Shown: positions 24,757 to 33,600 of the stretch, piece by piece
Numbering within the stretch: the first letter of the stretch is position 1
Layout of the letters: each line of letters opens with the position of its first letter
Assembly: GCF_001424875.1 (NCBI RefSeq)
Contig: NZ_LMCT01000029.1
Coordinates: 25,577-64,497 of the forward strand
Origin: Kitasatospora sp. Root107
Lineage (GTDB): Bacteria > Actinomycetota > Actinomycetes > Streptomycetales > Streptomycetaceae
DNA length: 38,921 bases
Direction of reading: 5' to 3'
Position numbers and translations under genes: made by a program
The notes under the pieces: generated by a model
What the model was told of the DNA's origin: nothing
The model's input: only the letters and a program-made list of their open reading frames with translations
The model's database searches: none

Positions 24757-24906
24757 ATGGCCGATGCAGAACGATGGGCGGCCGGGATCGCGGGTCCGGC
24801 GTATGCGATCGACGAGCAGACCGCCATCAAGGTGGCCGGCGGCGCCGTCGAAGTGGTCTCCGAGGGCCACTGGAAACTGTTTCAGTGCCCGGTTGAGCAG
24901 TCCTGA
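24757..24906 (+). pseudogene. Short C-terminal fragment, peptidase-E-like (tentative)
   Basis: A 49-codon frame reads AYAIDEQTAIKVAGGAVEVV and ends with GHWKLFQCPVEQS and a stop. The pattern (GYAIDDxTAI, then a short acidic loop and an EGxxxxF strand) recalls the C-terminus of S51 peptidase/cyanophycinase-like proteins. It begins with an ATG but without a clear ribosome site and lies against the transposase fragment, so a leftover tail is more likely than a small gene. Confidence 0.3.
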
Positions 24907-24963
24907 CAAGTTGTCGGCTCGACAGTCGAGTTGACGGCATCGCCCAGGGTGGGCGGGTGAGGC

Positions 24964-26064
24964 TCAGGGGCTGACGGCCAGGACCAGGAAGGCGGCCATG
25001 ATGGTCAGGTGGACGCCGCCCTGGAGGGGGGTGGCTCGGCCGGGCATGACGGTGAGGGTGCCGACGGCGATGGTGAGGGCGAGCAGGATCATGTGGGTGG
25101 AGTCGAGACCCAGGACCAGGGGGCCGCTGAGCCAGGCGGAGGCGACCGCGACGGCGGGGATGGTCAGGCCGATGCTGGCGAGGGCCGAGCCGTGGGCGAG
25201 GTTGAGGCTGGTCTGCATCCGGTCCCGAGCGGCGGAGCGGACGGCGGCGATGGTCTCGGGAGCCAGGACCAGCATGGCGATCACCACGCCGACCACCGAG
25301 GCGGGCAGGCCGGCGTCGGCGACCACCCGTTCGATGGTGGGGGAGACGCCCTTGGCCAGCCCGACCACCGCGACCAGGGCGACGCCCAGCAGGGCGAGGC
25401 TGAAACAGGCCGCCCGGGCGGTGGGAGGCTCGGCGTGGTCGTCGCCGTCCAGGACCTTGCCCTCGGCGGTCAACGGCAGGAAGTAGTTGCGGTGACGGAC
25501 GGTCAGGGTGGAGACGAAGAGCCCGTAGACGATCAGCGAGGCGGTCGCCGCGAAGACCAGCTGGGTGGTGGAGAACTGCGGGCCCGGCTTGCTGGTGGTG
25601 AAGGTCGGCAGCACCAGGCTGAGCGTGGCCAGGGTGGCGATCGCGCTGAAGGCGGCCCCGGTGCCCTCCGGGTTGAAGACCGCCACCCGGTGCCGGAGGG
25701 CGCCGACCAGGATGCACAGCCCGACGATGCCGTTGCAGGTGATCATCACCGCCGCGAACACCGTGTCCCGCGCCAGGGTGGCGTTCTTCTCGCTGCCGTC
25801 GGCCATCAGCGTCACGATCAGCGCGACCTCGATGATGGTCACCGCGACCGCCAGCACCAGCGAGCCGAACGGTTCGCCGACCCGGTGCGCGATCACCTCC
25901 GCGTGGTGCACCGCCGCCAGCACGGCCGCCGCCAGGAACAGCGCGACCAGCACCACCAGCGCGGTGGGCAGCGATCTGCCCCAGGTCAGGGCGAGCAGGA
26001 CGAAGGCGAGCGCGGGGGCGAGGGTGGTCCACTGCAGGGCTTCACTGCGGGCCTTGGCGATCAT
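24964..26064 (-). CDS. chaA: Calcium/proton antiporter (ChaA-type, CaCA superfamily)
   Basis: About 366 residues with roughly eleven membrane segments. The two signature repeats carry the essential acidic residues: AVAVTIIEVALIVTLM in the first half and LVLAPETIAAVRSA in the second. This places it in the Ca2+:cation antiporter superfamily, where ChaA-type members export Ca2+ (and Na+/K+) in exchange for H+. Start uncertain: the ATG at 26064 begins MIAKARSEAL and fits family length; a longer frame to 26112 exists and neither has an ideal ribosome site. Monocistronic, upstream neighbour same strand but 120 bases away. Confidence 0.88.
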   Translation of the reverse strand: MIAKARSEALQWTTLAPALAFVLLALTWGRSLPTALVVLVALFLAAAVLAAVHHAEVIAHRVGEPFGSLVLAVAVTIIEVALIVTLMADGSEKNATLARDTVFAAVMITCNGIVGLCILVGALRHRVAVFNPEGTGAAFSAIATLATLSLVLPTFTTSKPGPQFSTTQLVFAATASLIVYGLFVSTLTVRHRNYFLPLTAEGKVLDGDDHAEPPTARAACFSLALLGVALVAVVGLAKGVSPTIERVVADAGLPASVVGVVIAMLVLAPETIAAVRSAARDRMQTSLNLAHGSALASIGLTIPAVAVASAWLSGPLVLGLDSTHMILLALTIAVGTLTVMPGRATPLQGGVHLTIMAAFLVLAVSP

Positions 26065-26187
26065 CCCCTGAGTTTTCCAGGGCCGGGCCGCCCAGGCAGT
26101 GGGCCCGCCCACCTCGGCGTGTCGGCGGCCGGAGCACCCCGGGTCTGGCGCGCAGGAGTTGGACGCCGCAGCGCGACGGTGTCGGGG

Positions 26188-26715
26188 TCAGCGGGTCTCG
26201 ATGACGACCTTTTCGATGATCATGTCCTTCACCGGGCGGTCGGTGCGGGGGTTGGTGTCGGTGGTACCGATGGAGTCGACGACCTTCTTGCCGGCGTCGT
26301 TGGTGACTTCGCCGAAGATGGTGTGCTTGCCGGTGAGCCAGGTGGTGGGCGCCAAGGTGATGAAGAACTGGGACCCGTTGGTGCCGGGACCGCTGTTGGC
26401 CATGGCCAGCAGATAGGGCCTGGTGAAGGCGAGGTCAGGGTGGAACTCGTCGGCGAACTTGTAGCCCGGCCCGCCCGTGCCGTTGCCCAGGGGGTCGCCG
26501 CCCTGGATCATGAAGCCCTCGATGACCCGGTGGAACACCGTCCCGTCGTACAGCGGGTCGGTGCTCTTCTTCCCGGTCCCCGGGTCGACCCACTCGCGGT
26601 CGCCCTTCGCCAGCTCGACGAAGTTGCGCACCGTCTTCGGGGCGTGGTCCGGGAACAGCCGGACCTCGATGTCGCCCTGATTGGTCTTCAACGTCGCGTA
26701 CAGCTCTTCCGCCAT
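26188..26715 (-). CDS. ppiB: Peptidyl-prolyl cis-trans isomerase, cyclophilin type
   Basis: 175 residues, GAAGGA before the ATG. It has the cyclophilin core: HAPKTVRNFVELA, YDGTVFHRVIEGFMIQGGDP with the catalytic Arg and the FMIQGGD strand, LLAMANSGPGTNGSQFFITL, and LTGKHTIFGEV. No signal peptide, so it is cytoplasmic. It catalyses proline isomerisation and assists protein folding. Highly conserved actinobacterial housekeeping protein with typical length; no operon partner within 90 bases. Confidence 0.95.
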   Translation of the reverse strand: MAEELYATLKTNQGDIEVRLFPDHAPKTVRNFVELAKGDREWVDPGTGKKSTDPLYDGTVFHRVIEGFMIQGGDPLGNGTGGPGYKFADEFHPDLAFTRPYLLAMANSGPGTNGSQFFITLAPTTWLTGKHTIFGEVTNDAGKKVVDSIGTTDTNPRTDRPVKDMIIEKVVIETR

Positions 26716-26813
26716 GACGATCCTTCGGTGTGCGGGCTACTTGGCCCGGCCAGTCTCCCGGCCGGGCCGACGAACCCGGGGCAATGACACGACATCTCAC
26801 CCGCACGAGTGGG

Positions 26814-27329
26814 TCAGGGCGCCGGGACCGGGCCGGGGGAGCCGGCGGGCACTGCCAGGCGGTAGCGCAGTTTGGTACGGGCCTCGGCGCCGATGCGGTC
26901 GTAGAAGCGGGCGGCGCCCTCGTTCCAGTCCGGGGTCTGCCACTGCACCTCGGTCATGCCGAGCCGCCCGGCCAGTGCGGCGACCGCGTCCATCAGCAGG
27001 ACGCCCAGGCCCGAACCACGGGCGGCGGGGCGCAGGAAGAGGCAGTCCAGGTGCAGGTACTCGCGGCCCTGCCAGGTGGACAACTCGGGTGCGGCGGCGG
27101 CGTAGCCGACCACCTCGCCGTCCGGTAGTTCGGCCAGCAGGCAGTGCAGCCGGGGTATCGGAGCGCCGAAGAGCAGCGCGTCGAGGCGGAGGACGAGGTC
27201 GGGGGCGGGCGGGGCGGCGCGCTCGTACGCGGCGTGCTCGGCGGCCAGTTCGACGATCCGGGGGAGATCGGCGGGGCGGGCGGGCCGGATCCGGGCGGCG
27301 GCCGGTGACGGTTCCTCAAGATCGTTCAT
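26814..27329 (-). CDS. GNAT-family N-acetyltransferase
   Basis: 171 residues from the ATG at 27329, where homology begins (RIRPARPADLPRIVELAAEH). The acetyl-CoA loop is LRPAARGSGLGVLLMDAV (R-x-x-G-x-G type), followed by the C-terminal DWNEGAARFYDRIGA segment common in small-molecule or diamine acetyltransferases. No ribosome site is obvious, so a very short leader is possible. The L,D-transpeptidase gene starts divergently 128 bases away. The substrate cannot be told from sequence. Confidence 0.9.
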   Translation of the reverse strand: MNDLEEPSPAAARIRPARPADLPRIVELAAEHAAYERAAPPAPDLVLRLDALLFGAPIPRLHCLLAELPDGEVVGYAAAAPELSTWQGREYLHLDCLFLRPAARGSGLGVLLMDAVAALAGRLGMTEVQWQTPDWNEGAARFYDRIGAEARTKLRYRLAVPAGSPGPVPAP

Positions 27330-27457
27330 TGGGTCATCATGCCGCCGCACCCCGGGTGAGCGGCAGGTTCCGTGGCCGAACCGTTGGGAGAGCGGCAGAA
27401 CCTCTTCGTATGCTTTGCGCGTGGTGTTGAGGGAACGACACCTTGGGAGAGGGACGA

Positions 27458-28654
27458 ATGAAGCGACTTGGCAGGGCACTCACCTCCGGCGCGCTCGGCG
27501 GCGTACTGGCGTTGACGGCGGCGTGCTCGGGAGGCGGGGCACCGAAGGCGGGGCAGGCGGTGTCGGCGAGTCCGTCCGCGTCGAAGACCTCCTCGGCGGT
27601 GATCAGCATCGAGCCGGGCAACGGCAGCACCGGCGTCAAGCCGGCCGGGGCGCTCAAGGTCTCGGTGCAGGGCGGGAAACTGACGGAGGTGCAGGTCGCG
27701 GCGAAGGGCGGCGCTGCGGTGCCCGGGACCTTCACGGCGGACGGCTCCGGCTGGACCCCGACCGGAAACCTCGCGGTGTCCACCGAGTACCAGGTGAATG
27801 CGCACGCCGTGGACGCGAACGGGGTGGCGGCCGCTCTCCAGGGCGGGTTCAGCACGCTGACGCCCGCCAAGGGCGCCGGGCCGGTCGACAACATCGCCGA
27901 CGGTCAGACCTACGGGGTCGGCATGATCGTCTCGCTGGAGTTCAAGGTGCCGGTCAAGGACCGGGCGGCAGTGGAGCAGGCGGTGGCCGTCGAGACCGGC
28001 GACGGCACGGTGGTCAAGCCGCACTGGTTCAGCGCACAGCGGGTCGACTTCCGCCCGGAGAAGTACTGGAAGCCGCAGAGCAAGGTGACCGTCAAGTACC
28101 GGCTGAAGAGCGTCGAGACCTCACCGGGTGTCTACGGCGAGGTGGACAAGGAGCAGACCTTCACGGTCGGCCGCTCCCGGATCAGCACCGCCGACGCCAG
28201 CAGCAAGCAGATGCTGGTGCAGGAGGACGGCAAGCCCGACGAGACGGTGCCGATCAGCGCCGGCGCCAGCTCCCCGGCCTCGCAGAACACCTTCAACGGC
28301 ACCATGGTGGTGATGGCGAAGGAGGGCACCGCCGTGATGGACTCCAGCACGGTGGCCAACCACGAGGGCGCGGACTACCGGGTGGAAATGCCGCACGCCC
28401 TGCGACTCACCCCGACCGGCACCTACGTGCACGGCAAGAACGCCGCCCCGAGCATCTTCGGCCGGCAGAACATCAGCCACGGCTGCATCGGTCTGCTGGA
28501 CGGTGCCGGCGACGGGCGGTCCGACCTGCCGGGCGGCAAGTTCTACGACGCGGCCATGGTGGGTGACGTGGTGACGGTGAAGAACTCGGTCGGCCAACAG
28601 GTGGACGCGGCCAACGGCATGAGTGGCTGGAACATCGAGTGGAGCAAGTGGTAG
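27458..28654 (+). CDS. Lipoprotein L,D-transpeptidase (YkuD) with Ig-like domains
   Basis: 398 residues from the ATG at 27458 with GAGAGGGA upstream. A signal peptide ends in LTAAC (lipidated Cys23), followed by a Ser/Ala/Lys-rich linker. Residues ~50-235 are two Ig-like (BIG/LdtMt-type) domains. Residues ~240-375 form the YkuD catalytic domain with a YVHGKNAAPSIFG strand and the active-site SHGCIGL, nucleophile Cys343. These enzymes make 3-3 peptidoglycan crosslinks at the outer face of the membrane. The architecture matches actinobacterial Ldt proteins. Monocistronic with its own promoter region shared with the divergent GNAT gene. Confidence 0.93.
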   Translation: MKRLGRALTSGALGGVLALTAACSGGGAPKAGQAVSASPSASKTSSAVISIEPGNGSTGVKPAGALKVSVQGGKLTEVQVAAKGGAAVPGTFTADGSGWTPTGNLAVSTEYQVNAHAVDANGVAAALQGGFSTLTPAKGAGPVDNIADGQTYGVGMIVSLEFKVPVKDRAAVEQAVAVETGDGTVVKPHWFSAQRVDFRPEKYWKPQSKVTVKYRLKSVETSPGVYGEVDKEQTFTVGRSRISTADASSKQMLVQEDGKPDETVPISAGASSPASQNTFNGTMVVMAKEGTAVMDSSTVANHEGADYRVEMPHALRLTPTGTYVHGKNAAPSIFGRQNISHGCIGLLDGAGDGRSDLPGGKFYDAAMVGDVVTVKNSVGQQVDAANGMSGWNIEWSKW

Positions 28655-28819
28655 CCACCGGGCGGCGCCGAGGTTTGACCTGACGTTGTCCGGCTGCTCG
28701 GCGGCGCGTCGGCCGCAGCTGCTTCGATGCCGGACAGCGGGCGGCCGGTGCCCGGTTAGGCTGCCTGCCGGGAGGTCCGCCCCGCAGGCGGGCAGCGCGG
28801 ACGGACGAAAGAGGACACG

Positions 28820-30463
28820 ATGGTGCACGCACGGGCAGGCCGGCAGGCCGAGCCGCAGGATCTGGTCGACGTGGCCCGGCTGGTGACGGCCTATTACGCG
28901 CTGCGCCCGGACCCGGCGGAGGTCGGGCAGCAGGTCGCCTTCGGCACCTCCGGGCACCGCGGGTCCTCGTTGGACACCGCCTTCAACGAGGACCACATCG
29001 CCGCGACCACCCAGGCGATCTGCGAGTACCGGGCCGCCCAGGGCATCACCGGGCCGCTCTTCCTCGGCATCGACACCCATGCGCTCTCCGAGCCCGCCCG
29101 GGTCACCACCATCGAGGTGCTGGCCGCCAACGGCGTGACCGTGCTGCTCGACAGCGCCGACGGCTACACGCCGACCCCGGCGGTGTCGCACGCGATCCTC
29201 ACCCACAACCGGAGCAACCCGGCCGGGCGGGCCGACGGCATCGTGGTCACGCCCTCGCACAACCCGCCCGCCGACGGCGGCTTCAAGTACAACCCGCCGC
29301 ACGGCGGCCCGGCCGGTTCGGACGCCACCGGGTGGATCCAGGACCGGGCCAACGAGCTGATCCGGGGCGGGCTCGCGGACGTCCGGCGGATGCCGTACAC
29401 CCGCGCGCTGGCCGCGGACACCACCGGACGCTACGACTTCCTCGGCACGTACACCGAGGACCTGCCCTCGGTGCTGGACCTGGACGCGATCCGGTCCGCC
29501 GGGATCCGGATCGGGGCGGACCCGCTCGGTGGGGCGTCGGTGGCGTACTGGGGCCGGATCGCCGAGACGCACCGGCTGGACCTGACGGTGGTCAACCCGC
29601 TGACCGACCCGGCCTGGCGCTTCATGTCGCTGGACTGGGACGGCAAGATCCGGATGGACTGCTCCTCGCCGTACGCGATGGCCTCGCTGATCGGCCGTCG
29701 GGACGAGTACACCATCGCCACCGGCAACGACGCGGACGCCGACCGGCACGGCATCGTCACGCCGGACGGCGGTCTGATGAACCCCAACCACTACCTCGCG
29801 GTGGCGATCGACTACCTCTACCGCAACCGCCAGGACTGGCCGGCCGGTGCGGCGGTCGGCAAGACCCTGGTGTCCTCGTCGATGATCGACCGGGTGGCCG
29901 GCGAGCTGAAGCGCGAACTGGTCGAGGTGCCGGTCGGGTTCAAGTGGTTCGTCGACGGGCTGCTGGGCGGATCGGTCGCGTTCGGCGGGGAGGAGTCGGC
30001 CGGGGCCTCGTTCCTGCGGCGCGACGGCGGGGTATGGACCACCGACAAGGACGGCATCCTGCTTGCGCTGCTGGCCGCCGAGATCACCGCAGTGACCGGC
30101 CGCACCCCGTCCCAGCACTACGGCGAACTGACGGACCGTTTCGGCGCTCCGGCCTACGCCCGGGTGGACGCCCCGGCCGACCGGGCGCAGAAGGCGGCGC
30201 TGGCCAAGCTGTCGGCCGAGCAGGTGAAGGCCGCCGAGCTGGCCGGTGAGCCGATCACCGCCGTGCTCACCGAGGCACCCGGCAACGGCGCGGCGATCGG
30301 CGGGCTCAAGGTCTGCACCGAGAACGCCTGGTTCGCGGCCCGGCCGTCGGGCACCGAGGACGTGTACAAGATCTACGCCGAGAGCTTCCACGGGGCGGAG
30401 CACCTGGCCCGGGTGCAGGAGGAGGCCCGGGCCCTGGTCGGCGAGGCGCTGGGCTCGGTCTGA
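28820..30463 (+). CDS. pgm: Phosphoglucomutase (alpha-D-glucose phosphate-specific)
   Basis: 547 residues, full length for bacterial pgm. Key sites: GTSGHRGSSLDTAFNE near residue 42, the phosphoserine loop TPSHNPP (Ser146), metal-binding GNDADADRHG, the sugar-binding loop FGGEESAGASFLRRDGG and the C-terminal phosphate-binding RPSGTEDVYKIYAESF. It interconverts glucose 1-phosphate and glucose 6-phosphate, linking glycolysis to glycogen, trehalose and wall-sugar synthesis. AAAGAGGA precedes the ATG. A hairpin immediately after the stop probably ends its transcript. Confidence 0.97.
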   Translation: MVHARAGRQAEPQDLVDVARLVTAYYALRPDPAEVGQQVAFGTSGHRGSSLDTAFNEDHIAATTQAICEYRAAQGITGPLFLGIDTHALSEPARVTTIEVLAANGVTVLLDSADGYTPTPAVSHAILTHNRSNPAGRADGIVVTPSHNPPADGGFKYNPPHGGPAGSDATGWIQDRANELIRGGLADVRRMPYTRALAADTTGRYDFLGTYTEDLPSVLDLDAIRSAGIRIGADPLGGASVAYWGRIAETHRLDLTVVNPLTDPAWRFMSLDWDGKIRMDCSSPYAMASLIGRRDEYTIATGNDADADRHGIVTPDGGLMNPNHYLAVAIDYLYRNRQDWPAGAAVGKTLVSSSMIDRVAGELKRELVEVPVGFKWFVDGLLGGSVAFGGEESAGASFLRRDGGVWTTDKDGILLALLAAEITAVTGRTPSQHYGELTDRFGAPAYARVDAPADRAQKAALAKLSAEQVKAAELAGEPITAVLTEAPGNGAAIGGLKVCTENAWFAARPSGTEDVYKIYAESFHGAEHLARVQEEARALVGEALGSV

Positions 30464-30474
30464 CGCAAGGTCAC

Positions 30475-30504
30475 GCCGTGCTCCCGGGTTGCCGGGGGCA
30501 CGGC
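30475..30504. terminator. Hairpin after pgm
   Basis: Arms of 13 bases with one mismatch (30475-30487 and 30492-30504; GCCGTGCTCCCGG against CCGGGGGCACGGC) and a 4-base loop. It begins 12 bases after the pgm stop and overlaps the GTG proposed as start of the next ORF, which may mean that ORF starts further downstream. Confidence 0.6.
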
Positions 30505-30864
30505 GGGCCGGATGGGCTGCTCGTCGACATCGCCGCGATGGTGGAGTCCGAGCACAGCAATCAGATGCCCCTGACCGTGGTCGTCCCCGGCGCCGTCATC
30601 ACCGGACGGCTCGCCCCGCAGAGCCTCTGGCGGGAACGGATCGCCGAAGTCCTCGCGGCTTCGGACCACCTCAAACCCTTCGCCGGCCTCTTCACGACCC
30701 CCGGTCCTGACAGTGCCGCCGCCCCTCCCACCCATCTGCACCTGCACCTCGCCCGGATCCTGCAGGGCAGTTACGGCCTGCCGCACACCGGCGGCATGTA
30801 CCGGATCGCGATCGCCGACATCAGCAGCTGGACGGTCGGCGACCTCAGCTACACCGACCAGTAG
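30478..30864 (+). CDS. GvpU-like conserved protein, orphan
   Basis: Up to 128 residues. The central part, NQMPLTVVVPGAVITGRLAP, followed by PTHLHLHLARILQGSYGLPH and GGMYRIAIADISSWTVGDLS, resembles GvpU-type gas-vesicle accessory proteins, which are small soluble proteins. No other gvp genes are nearby. The GTG at 30478 has AAGG at fair spacing but overlaps the pgm terminator, so a start further in (for example ATG 30538) is possible. Family call from memory of motifs; could equally be an uncharacterised actinobacterial family. Confidence 0.5.
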   Translation: MLPGCRGHGGPDGLLVDIAAMVESEHSNQMPLTVVVPGAVITGRLAPQSLWRERIAEVLAASDHLKPFAGLFTTPGPDSAAAPPTHLHLHLARILQGSYGLPHTGGMYRIAIADISSWTVGDLSYTDQ

Positions 30865-30895
30865 CCGGCCCCGGCGCGGCCTGGACCGCAGGGGT

Positions 30896-31678
30896 TCAGG
30901 CCGCGCTCGGCACCGTCGCAGGAAGCCGGGCCGGCTCCGGACCGGCGTCAGCGGTGACCGACGGGGACAGTCGGTAGGCCGTGTACAGCAACACTGCGGT
31001 GAGCGTGTCCAGCAGCGCCCCGGCCAGCAGCGCCCCAGCCTGGACCAGCGGGTAGGAGGGCTGCGGCGAGTACTGGAACGCAGCGGTGACCAGCCACCGA
31101 TGCACGATGTCGGACGCGACTCTGCCCAGCACCACCACCGGCAGCACCCGCAGGACGGTGCGCCAGTGACGATGGGTCAGCCGCCAGGCCCGGCGGACAC
31201 CCCGTCCCTCCAGCAGGATCGCCATCGGCAGCAGTGCGGCGGCGAACTTCAGGTAGAGGGCACCCAGAAGGACCGCCGGCATCGCGGGCGAGAAGACGAA
31301 GTCGGCATAGGCGTCGATGTCGACGAAGGACAGGAATCCCAGCAGGCCGATGACGTCCAGCGCCAGCAGCCAGCCCGCCAGCCATCCGATGCGCCGCAGG
31401 TCGGGCCGGAGCGCGGACAGGAAGCCGTGGCCGCCGTCCAGGATCCGCAGCTTGGCCGACCAACTCCAGGCGAAACCAAGGCCACTGGCGCCGAAGAACA
31501 GCGCGTTTCGGACCGGGAGCAGGTCTGGTCCGATGGACGTCGTGCACAGTGTGAGCGTGGCCCAGCCGGCCCCGGCGAACAGCAGCTCCACTGCCAGCAG
31601 CTGCCACCAGCAGGCCGCCAGTTTCTCCCGTATGAGTGCCGAGCTGGTCGGTCCGGACTGCTCCGTTGATTCGATCAC
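30896..31678 (-). CDS. Hypothetical membrane protein
   Basis: 260 residues with about five or six hydrophobic segments and a short charged N-terminus. A GTG start at 31678 has only a weak AGGG upstream. Segments include LLAVELLFAGAGWATLTLCT and LLGFLSFVDIDAYADFVFSP, and there is a positively charged loop RGVRRAWRLTHRHWRTVLR between the later segments. I recognise no family; the topology resembles small uncharacterised actinobacterial membrane proteins with GlyS/YciC-like helix packing, but this is a guess. Convergent with the GvpU-like gene, divergent from the sensor-protein operon. Confidence 0.7.
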   Translation of the reverse strand: MIESTEQSGPTSSALIREKLAACWWQLLAVELLFAGAGWATLTLCTTSIGPDLLPVRNALFFGASGLGFAWSWSAKLRILDGGHGFLSALRPDLRRIGWLAGWLLALDVIGLLGFLSFVDIDAYADFVFSPAMPAVLLGALYLKFAAALLPMAILLEGRGVRRAWRLTHRHWRTVLRVLPVVVLGRVASDIVHRWLVTAAFQYSPQPSYPLVQAGALLAGALLDTLTAVLLYTAYRLSPSVTADAGPEPARLPATVPSAA

Positions 31679-31748
31679 CGGCCGACCCTAGCGGCTGACC
31701 TGCGTATTCGCACCCTCATTAGCCGACCGGGTGCACCGGCCGCGCGCA

Positions 31749-31768
31749 CCCCCTACCGGGGTAGGGGG
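31749..31768. promoter_or_regulatory. Palindrome upstream of the two-component operon
   Basis: CCCCCTACC (31749-31757) and GGTAGGGGG (31760-31768) are exact complements around a GG centre. It lies about 90 bases before the sensor-protein start and about 70 bases from the divergent membrane gene. A LuxR-type response regulator could bind such a site; autoregulation by the regulator at 33601 is a guess from position. Confidence 0.45.
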
Positions 31769-31858
31769 CCGGAGTTCGCTCCATGGCGTGACGTCCGTGA
31801 GTGGTTCGAAAACTAGCGTCTTCCTCAACAGGCCAAGCCCGTAGGAGGAGCAGTTCCG

Positions 31859-32383
31859 ATGACCACCGCACCCTCGATCGCCACCACCGTGCCCGGCTCC
31901 GCGAAGCTCAACTGGCTGCTCGGCAGCTACACCTGGCGCCGGTCGGCGTACGCGCTGGCCGCCCTGCCGGTGGGCCTGGTGTCGCTGCCGCTGGCCCTGG
32001 TCGGGCGGTCCGCCACCACCCATCGGCTGCAACGCGGCCTGGCCGTACGGCTGCTGGACGCCCCGATCGGCGAGCCGGCCCGGGGCAGCCTGGTGCGTAC
32101 GCTGGCCCACAGTGTGCTCGCCCTGCCGCTGCAGCTGCTCGCCGCCGGGCTGACCGGGGTGCTGTGGGCGGACGTCCTGGTCCGTGGGCTCTGCTACCCG
32201 CTGGCCGAGTGGGGCAATGACGTGTCCAAGGTCTGGGGCGGTCCGACCATGGCGGGCGCGTGGGCCGCGCACTTCGCGGTCGGTGTGCTCACGCTGGCGA
32301 TCCTGCTACCGCTGGTCCGGCTGCTGACCAACGGTCAGAGCCGCCTCGCCGTCCGCCTGCTCGGCACCGGTTCGAAGGGCTGA
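31859..32383 (+). CDS. Putative sensor-domain membrane protein
   Basis: 174 residues; AGGAGGAG lies 8 bases before the ATG. Two pairs of membrane segments are visible: RRSAYALAALPVGLVSLPLA with a second part around LPLQLLAAGLTGVLWADVLV, and a C-terminal LTLAILLPLVRLLTNG. The RRSAYALAALPVGL start resembles the actinobacterial Sensor domain (PF13796 type) normally found at the N-terminus of histidine kinases. Here it is a separate protein, 3 bases before the kinase gene, so it probably works as the kinase's membrane input or accessory subunit. Homology is tentative; the operon is plain. Confidence 0.7.
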   Translation: MTTAPSIATTVPGSAKLNWLLGSYTWRRSAYALAALPVGLVSLPLALVGRSATTHRLQRGLAVRLLDAPIGEPARGSLVRTLAHSVLALPLQLLAAGLTGVLWADVLVRGLCYPLAEWGNDVSKVWGGPTMAGAWAAHFAVGVLTLAILLPLVRLLTNGQSRLAVRLLGTGSKG

Positions 32384-32386
32384 GCC

Positions 32387-33577
32387 GTGACTGCTCTAGC
32401 CTGGCCGACGATGAACAGCGAACCCACCCGCCGACGGCTGCGGGCCGCCGCGCTGCCGGCCGCCGCCTTCGCCCTGACCTGCGTGGGCTGGGCCGACCTG
32501 GACCAGCACTACGCCCTCGACGCGGGAGCGGCCCTGGCACTCAGCGTCGCCCGTGCGCTGCCGCTGCTGTGGAGCCGGACCCGTCCGGTGCTCGCCTTCG
32601 CAGTGTCGGCGGCGGCGGTCGCGCTCACCGCCGTGCTCACCCGGCCGACTACGGCGGCCGAGCCCTGGCCGATGGCGGTGACCAGCCTGGCCGCGCTGAC
32701 CGCCGTGCTGGTGCTGTCCGGCAGCCGGGTCTCCCGGCGGGTCTGCACCGTGATGGGCCTGGCCGTGCCGGCCGGTACCGCGGCCCTGCTGTCGGCGCTG
32801 CCCGGGCGTGGCGCCTGGTCCGGCCTGCTGCCCGTGGTGGTCGCGACCGGGCTGGCGCTGATCGCGGCCGAGGTGCTGCGCGACCGGGCGCTGACCCGGG
32901 TCAGACTCGCGGAGCAGGAGCAGATCAGCGAGCTGGAGCGGACCAGGCGCGCCCTGCTGGAGGAGCGCGCCAGGATCGGCCGCGAGCTGCACGACGTGGT
33001 GGCCCATCACATGTCGCTGATCGCCGTCCGGGCCGAGACCGCCCCCTACCGGCTGCCGGACTGCACCCCCGAGGTCCGGGAGGAGTTCCGGGCCGTCAGC
33101 GGCGCCGCCCGGGACGCGCTGACCGACATGCGCCGCCTGCTCGGCCTGCTGCGCGGCGAGGCGGCGGCGGCGCGGGTGCCGCAGCCGGAGCTGAGCCAAC
33201 TCGCTGCTCTGGTACGGGAGTCCGGGGCCGGGGTGACCCTGGAGGTGGTCGGCGACCTGGACACCGTCCCCGCGACGGTCGGGGTCTGCGCCTACCGGAT
33301 CGTCCAGGAGTCGCTGTCCAACGCCCGGCGCCACGCGCTCGGCGCTGCGGTGGAGGTCCGGGTGCACCGCACCGCGGCGTTGCTGCGGATCACCGTCCGG
33401 AACGGCCCCGGCCCCGGCGCCGGCGCCGAGCGGCAGGCCGCTGCGGCCGGCGGGGACGGTCATGGTCTGATGGGTATGCGGGAGCGGGTGGCCGTGCTCG
33501 ACGGTGAGTTCTCGGCCGGGGCCGGACCTGACGGCGGGTTCACCGTGACGGCCGACCTGCCGCTCCCGGTGAAGTGA
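32387..33577 (+). CDS. Histidine kinase, HisKA_3 (NarL-type) family
   Basis: 396 residues; GTG start with GAAGGG about 7 bases upstream. The N-terminal ~165 residues hold about five hydrophobic segments. The H-box is RIGRELHDVVAHHM with phospho-acceptor His202, in the HisKA_3 dimerisation domain (~190-260). The HATPase region (~290-395) has the N-box QESLSNARRHA and the G-box HGLMGMRERV. It is the sensor kinase for the LuxR-type response regulator directly downstream (stop overlaps the alternative start of that gene). The signal is unknown; the small membrane protein upstream may supply it. Confidence 0.93.
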   Translation: MTALAWPTMNSEPTRRRLRAAALPAAAFALTCVGWADLDQHYALDAGAALALSVARALPLLWSRTRPVLAFAVSAAAVALTAVLTRPTTAAEPWPMAVTSLAALTAVLVLSGSRVSRRVCTVMGLAVPAGTAALLSALPGRGAWSGLLPVVVATGLALIAAEVLRDRALTRVRLAEQEQISELERTRRALLEERARIGRELHDVVAHHMSLIAVRAETAPYRLPDCTPEVREEFRAVSGAARDALTDMRRLLGLLRGEAAAARVPQPELSQLAALVRESGAGVTLEVVGDLDTVPATVGVCAYRIVQESLSNARRHALGAAVEVRVHRTAALLRITVRNGPGPGAGAERQAAAAGGDGHGLMGMRERVAVLDGEFSAGAGPDGGFTVTADLPLPVK

Positions 33578-33600
33578 GCACGGACAGGGGGAACGGAACA

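Noticed and set aside
28121..30403. A 760-codon minus-strand frame opposite the pgm gene
   Set aside because: Arg/Gly/Val/His-rich shadow of pgm and of the end of the L,D-transpeptidase gene, without motifs or a start signal.
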